This document shows, piece by piece, positions 58,967-64,000 of a stretch of 64,000 bases of DNA (the stretch's first letter is position 1; each line of letters opens with the position of its first letter). Origin of the DNA: Rosa chinensis (taxonomy: Eukaryota; Streptophyta; Magnoliopsida; Rosales; Rosaceae); assembly GCF_002994745.2 (NCBI RefSeq), contig NC_037090.1, forward strand, positions 24,975,501 to 25,039,500. Reading direction: 5' to 3'. The position numbers and the translations under genes were made by a program. The notes under the pieces were generated by a model. The model was not told where the DNA came from. It saw nothing but the letters and a program-made list of their open reading frames with translations, and made no database searches.

Positions 58967-59950
58967 TTTGGGTTCAAGCTCTCATAGAATTCTCATCCAC
59001 GCACCATTTCGGGTTCACGGATCCAATCCGATCAAAAACCAAGCATTCGATCAAAACCGGGACTGGAGAACGGAATTGAATCAATGGAGGATCAATTTGG
59101 GAACGATAGATCGACGAGTCGGACAATCGTGGATCGAAACGAACAGCGCTGGAGGTGAATCGGATTGGAATGGTGGGTTGGATTGAATTGGATTGGAATG
59201 GGAGGTATTAGTGAGGAAGAGAGATTCAGATAGAGGAAAAGGAGGGACGTGAGGGGGGTTTTGGTTTGGGGGGGGGGGGACGATGAGATTTGGTGCTGCA
59301 GCGCTGCTTTGTATGTATTTGTAGAGAGAGAGAATGGACTCATTGTAAGGGAGAAACGCGGTTAAAAACCATATCACCTTAACGTTACGGTTCAACATTG
59401 TTAATCATGTTTTTCTTAAATATTATATATATATTTTACTTCTTTATTTCTTGTCTGAAATATAGGAATGAAATTGTGTAGTTGATAGTTTTGACCCTTT
59501 TGATGAATTCAAGATTGTGAGAAAAGAGAATGATGTCATTAATTGTCATTTTGATGTAATTTGTGGTTAGTCAGAAATGCACGTGGTAAAAGGGTTAAAA
59601 ACAACGGAGACTAGGGATGGTAAATAGGTTAGAGTTGGGATTAGCTTTAAGAGTTTTGATTCTCACCAAGATATTGTACCTAGTGTGTCAACATCAAGTT
59701 AATTAGTTTTTTTTCTTTTTCATTTCATCATATTGTAAGTTGTGACTATACATCAAAATTTTAACTTAGTAATCGTCTCATAAACGCTAATTGAACAATT
59801 TATAACATTATAATTGCTTCATAAATGCTTATTAAATGATAAGTGTTTACATAATTGATACATGATCAGACGCTTTTAGGATCGGAATTGCAATTCTTTA
59901 CTTTCTTTTCATAAAGGGCAAAATTTAAACCTAGGACTAACCACCAGACT
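58967..59950. other. 5' UTR, promoter and intergenic
   Basis: Upstream of the minus-strand gene: about 300 bases with G runs (59268-59279), GAATTGGATTGGAATG repeats and an AGAGAGAGAG tract (59324-59333), consistent with a 5' UTR and core promoter. 59400-59950 is plain AT-rich DNA. Confidence 0.5.
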
Positions 59951-59959
59951 AACCACCAC

Positions 59960-60169
59960 AGGTGGTAAGAGCCTCTAGGTGTGGAACCTCCACACCCGGA
60001 TTTGAATCTCGCTGATACTGATTAGAGTTACATTTCAATCTATTCTTGGTGGCCAGAGAGGAGGAAGAGTTATAACATGATCCCCCGACATGAATTAGTC
60101 TCTGGGCCTAGGAAGCTTTTGAGAAACTATGTGATCTAGTCATGTTGATAAAAATAAATAAAATAAAAA
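59960..60169 (+). mobile_element. tRNA-derived SINE candidate
   Basis: The first 60 bases resemble an RNA polymerase III promoter: GGTGGTAAGAGCC as a box A-like part and GGATTTGAATCTC as a good box B. The 3' end is A-rich (AAAAATAAATAAAATAAAAA). The 9-bp repeat AACCACCAC flanks it at 59951-59959 and 60170-60178. Length of about 210 bases, no coding frame, as expected for a plant SINE. Confidence 0.75.
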
Positions 60170-60290
60170 AACCACCACTAACTTTTAGTCCTCTTTTGTT
60201 TCATGGATTGGAGGCTTGAAACCGAAAAATGTTTTTCCTTACTTGGTAAGTGCAACACACGGAAAGAGATTCCTAATGTAAGGAAAAATA

Positions 60291-61140
60291 AAGGGAAAAT
60301 GTCCATTTACCCAAATTTGAGTTACACTAACCTCATTTACCCAAACATCTTATAAGATTGCCCACTTGCCCAACAAATTACATATTTTTTGCCCTAATTC
60401 CCAATTAAGTTATTTTTTAAATTATTATTTTTTTTTTTTTGGGATAATTTTGCCCTCTCTCCCTTTGTCACTTAGAGAGAGAGAGACTTCACCGGACTCC
60501 GGAATCCAGTGACCGACCGCTAAAATTCGATGACCGACCGCTGGAATCCGGTGACCGGTCACCGGCAGCTGAAATCCAGCGACCAGTGTCCTGTTTTATT
60601 GCACCTCAATAAACTGTTTATTAACCCCAATAAATTTTTTATTGCCTCCCAATAAACTTTTTATTGCCCCCCAATAGAAATTTATTGGGGTTAATAAAAG
60701 TCTCTGGCGACCTTTTTGAGAACTTCCGGCAACCTCCGAACCGGTGACCGGAGTCCGGTGTCCTATTTTATTGCCCCCCCAATAAACTTTATTGTCCCCA
60801 ATAATACCCAATAAACATTTTATTGCCCCCCAATCAACTTTATAAAAATTTATTGGGAGGTAATAAAAGTCTCTGGTGACCTGTTTGGAAACCTCCTGCG
60901 GCCGGTTACAGGTGACTGGATTCTGGCGGCCGATTACCAGAGTCTGGAGACCGGCGACCGGTGACCGGATTCTGGCAACAGGTGATAGCAGTCAGGCGAG
61001 GTCTTCAATGATTTTTTTAATTATTTAAAGGGCAAACTTGTCTTTTTACATTTAAATTGGGTAAGTGGACACACAAATCTTTTAGCGAAGTAAGTGGACA
61101 TTTATTGGACCCAAATTGGGTAAATGGTCAAGAGCCCAAA
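60291..61140. mobile_element. non-autonomous DNA element rich in ATTGCCCCCCAATAA
   Basis: The ends pair as inverted repeats: CATTTACCCAAATTTG on the left, complement CATTTACCCAATTTGG on the right, with a second inner pair (CACTTGCCC / CCACTTACCC). The interior has a GA tract, several CCGGTGACCGG-type lines (60490-60580, 60740-60760, 60940-60980) and at least six ATTGCCCCCCAATAAA-type lines (60597-60860) in both orientations. AAAAATAA beside both ends may be a target duplication but is low-complexity. It is the same family as the split repeat at 17885-23180. Confidence 0.6.
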
Positions 61141-62067
61141 AATAAGAGGGAAATGATCCTACTTGGGAATTCTTTTCTCTTCTCATTTCTTCAACATATA
61201 ATAATTGTAATATCAATCTTGTCCCAAAGTAATATAATAGATTTTATTGCTTCCCATTGTTAGCGATTATCACTGTGTGAATCATAATGTCTTATCCCCG
61301 TGTGAATTATAATGTCTTATCCCCATGAAAATAACAAATGAATATTTTTCCCCATTAAAATCAATCACTAATATTTACATAATTAGCAAATATCACTGAT
61401 TTTCATACATAAATGTGATTTTATATATTTTATTTTTTGAGTTGTGAGGATGACTTCAGAATGAGCAGGACATAGTGATTTTTTTGGGTTTTAACACTCT
61501 AAACATGCATTTAGAGTAGTTGAATACGACCGAGCTGCTGTATAATAGTCTTTGTGGTACAACACACCAATTTTCAATTCCATAAACCTCCAGAAGGGCT
61601 AAACGGACGAGATAGTGTGTAATATCTTTTGTGTCGTGACACCGGCTCTAGGAAGTATGACATTAAATGAAAACTATCACTAATCCTTACCAGTTGTTGG
61701 TGATATTATTTTCTAGTGAGAATGTAGTTGGCTTCATGTCTAGTTATCAAATTTGGTATTTGAACCATATACTACTCATACATCTACCAATATTTACATT
61801 GGCGAATGTTTTACTTATTTAGTCAGGATATAATTTTATTCAACTATAGCTTATCATATAAATGATTTTCAAACCTAATTAGGGTTGTTGTTCCATGTTG
61901 TGCATATGAGGATGAATCAAGCTCACCCTTACCGCAGTTACATTTGTAGCTATTGTGCACAAGAATTCAAAAGAAGTTGGGATCAAGATAGGTGTAAAGT
62001 TTTGAATTGTGACCTTTTGGTAACAACTAATTTTGGTCATTATTTTGATTCCTAAGCATACTCAATA
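61141..62067. other. intergenic, no gene supported
   Basis: AT-rich DNA with a short near-duplication (TATAATGTCTTATCCCC at about 61285 and 61308). Nothing else is seen. Confidence 0.5.
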
Positions 62068-62078
62068 GTGATAATAAT

Positions 62079-63041
62079 GGCTTTGCTAGGGTTGTGCTCC
62101 AGCCGCCCTTGGCCTCTCCTCCATCACAGATGGACGTCTATTCTGATATCCTTTTCATCGAACTCATTGAGCATGCCTGCTACTATCTCCTCCAAGAGGC
62201 CAAAGCCAAGGCTAGGCTTTCCACTTACCATGACCTCATTCTCTCAGTCCCAATTTGCTTGTGGAGTCCCGATCCTATGTGTTTCGTTAGGGAATGCAGA
62301 TCGATCTATGGCATGTTGGACCGAGACGTCAAGGAAAGAATTGGGCTCGATGGAGGCTGTGCAGGTGAGTGGCTCCGCTTGGGCGGTGACGCAAGAAGAG
62401 GCAAGCCTGCGATCTGTAGCTCTAGTGACTAGAGGCTGTGATTATCGCTGGACGAGTACGGCGGTGACGCTATCGGCGCCGGAGTTGTTGGTTTGGCAGA
62501 TCAGATTCCTCATCCAACCTTTTTCGTTCATCTAGTTCCGACCAGATTCAACGTTCCATGGCATGGGTTGGGAGTCCAAATGGTGCAACTGGCCCTGTGG
62601 TTGCAGTTGAAGCTTTTCAATATGGTGGTCTTCGCAGCGTCCGATGGCGGTGCAGTCCGTGGCATAGGGCTGCTGGATCATGACTGCACGACACTAGGAT
62701 TGGCTGGGCCTTTTGGGCTTGCTTACTTCTTTTGGGGCTGTGATGAGGTCTTTGGGCCTTATCTTGGGCCTCATGAGGAGTGGGTCAGCCTTCTATAGTC
62801 GGGTCTCATTTAAGTTTTTATGTACTTAGCCTATTTACTTGTCTTTGGTAACATAGTTTATAGGCTTTCTTGAATAAGTGAGCATGGGTACCGTGAAATG
62901 ATCGGATCTAATCTAAGTATCTATGTGGTATAACACAAACTCTTTATCTACCCAGCGATGGTAGAGAGAGGATATGTAATGGTCATTTCTGACCTGAGTT
63001 TATTAATATATCGACATGATATTCTTCAAAAAAAAAAAATT
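62079..63041 (+). mobile_element. non-LTR retro-insertion (963 bp) with target duplication
   Basis: The 11-bp duplication GTGATAATAAT is at 62068-62078 and 63042-63052, and the insert ends in a poly-A run (63028-63039). The 5' part is GC-richer and has open frames (MDVYSDILFIELIEHACYYL) without a known domain. The 3' part (GGATATGTAATGGTCATTTC) resembles the end of the insertion at 31028-31855, so both probably belong to one family. No reverse transcriptase is present. Confidence 0.75.
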
Positions 63042-63052
63042 GTGATAATAAT

Positions 63053-64000
63053 TGAATTCTTCAAGTGATATTGTATTAATTGGTTAATCTTGTAAATTAT
63101 TTCATTTTTCTATGGTTCATTCTTTGAAAAGGGCATGTATAGTAACATTTTTGAAAATAATTTTATAAAACAAAAATTTGGCCTAATTAGTCACTTTCAT
63201 TGCTTGCCCCATTCCTTAATAGGATATTCAATGCTTCTTCAACCCTTAATTTAAAGCTTTTTCCTTTACTTTATCAAGTTTCGATTCCATTTACGCATTT
63301 ACTTTTTTTTTTCCCTTTTGATTAATGAAACTGCAAAATACAAGGGTGGGACATAGAGCCTGAACCCCAATTTACAATAAGCATCAAGAGAACATCTTGA
63401 AATAAGTCTAGTATATTAAAAAAAAAGGGCCGAAAACTCCAAACTAAATAAATAAATAAACCATAAAATAAAAAGGAAAAACCTATTACTATTTGGTCTA
63501 GTTGCATAAGTCTCCCCTTCGTAAGTGGGAGGTTATGAGTTTGACTCACAGAAGACTAGTTGTCGTGATTATGAGTATAAATTGATGTAGACTATTCTCG
63601 TCATAGAAGAACGGATTACACTGCTAGCCAATATACTCAATTGTGGTGTTCATACTCCATTTGAAGCACATTGAAACAATAAAAAATAAACTCTACCAAT
63701 TTTTAGAAAAGGAAAATGAACATATTCTCCAAAAGAAGACCAGAGCCATCTTTGAAAACAAACAACAAAACAGTCATTGATTATTAAGTTAGCTAGAAGT
63801 TTGCTAGCAGAGAACCCTCCAAAAAGAAACAAATTGATACATGTCTTTTTCCCGGATCCCATATACGGCACCCTAGGAAGTAGAGACCTATCAAAACATT
63901 CCAAATTTGGCCCCCAACCCAAAAATCACCCGAATCAACAATAGGAACCCAAATATCTTTGGGCACCCAACCAACTTTGGTCACCCAACCACAAGTTGCA
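63053..64000. other. intergenic, repeat debris at window edge
   Basis: AT-rich. A T run at 63303-63313 followed by CCCTTTTGATTAATGAAACT may be a reversed retro tail. From 63650 to the edge the minus strand reads GWVPKDIWVPIVDSGDFWVG, which could be part of a decayed LINE, but too little is in the window to say. The motif TTGGGTG-CCAAAG is repeated at 63955-63990. Confidence 0.4.
63488..63600 (+). mobile_element. second tRNA-like SINE candidate
   Basis: TTGGTCTAGTTGCATAAGTC followed by CTCCCCTTCGTAAGTGGGAG and GGTTATGAGTTTGACTC looks like a tRNA-derived SINE head (box A-like and box B-like motifs about 35-40 bases apart). The 3' end and target duplications were not found, so the limits are approximate. 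Confidence 0.5.

Noticed and set aside
62068..62798. 155- and 101-codon frames in the retro-insertion as host genes
   Set aside because: They overlap in different frames, lack a known domain, and lie entirely within a target-duplication-bounded, polyadenylated insertion.

Overview
This is a window of nuclear DNA from a flowering plant, almost certainly a eudicot. It is AT-rich, its genes carry spliceosomal introns, and it holds plant-type gene families (SAUR, Mn-type metal tolerance protein, plant TMCO1) in a dense background of plant transposons. The general look suggests a Rosaceae-like genome, but that is an impression and not a test. There are no prokaryotic features, no CRISPR array, no organellar genes, and no tRNA or rRNA gene that I can support.

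Layout. 1-8.6 kb is gene-poor and is dominated by a giant inverted repeat (1439-4194, arms of about 1.3-1.4 kb around a 41-bp loop); a broken gene for a small secreted protein lies at 6166-6582. A compact intronless TMCO1 gene lies at 8701-9276 (-). A complete hAT transposon with intact TIRs, 8-bp target duplication and transposase gene occupies 9821-14228. From about 14.5 to 34 kb lies a dispersed tandem array of SAUR-like genes, all on + (15406, 23982, 28195, 32810, plus a pseudogene at 28738). Each gene sits in a duplicated unit with a shared upstream block, TATA box, gene and shared downstream block. The units have been pushed apart by insertions: a second complete hAT element (18210-22441) nested in an older repeat, a Mutator-like foldback element, a large MITE and several short retro-insertions with clean target duplications.

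34-41 kb is a nest of dead mobile DNA. A LINE 3' region is split by a PIF/Harbinger element (35179-38456). A MITE follows, then a Pack-MULE-like element (39451-41065) carrying what looks like a piece of an F-box-associated gene.

42-59 kb is the euchromatic gene part: an 8-exon Mn-CDF metal tolerance protein (42264-44742, +), three non-autonomous DNA elements (45.6-47.4 kb), a two-exon probable plastid protein of unknown function (48510-49624, +), and an 8-exon gene for a 1258-residue charged, cysteine-motif protein (51514-58966, -). 59-64 kb is intergenic with two SINE candidates, an ATTGCCCCCCAATAA-rich repeat and a non-LTR retro-insertion.

The host genes do not form a pathway. SAUR proteins act in auxin-linked growth, the MTP in manganese handling, and TMCO1 in ER calcium/translocon function. 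The most informative part of the window is its insertion history, because exact target duplications date several nested events relative to one another.
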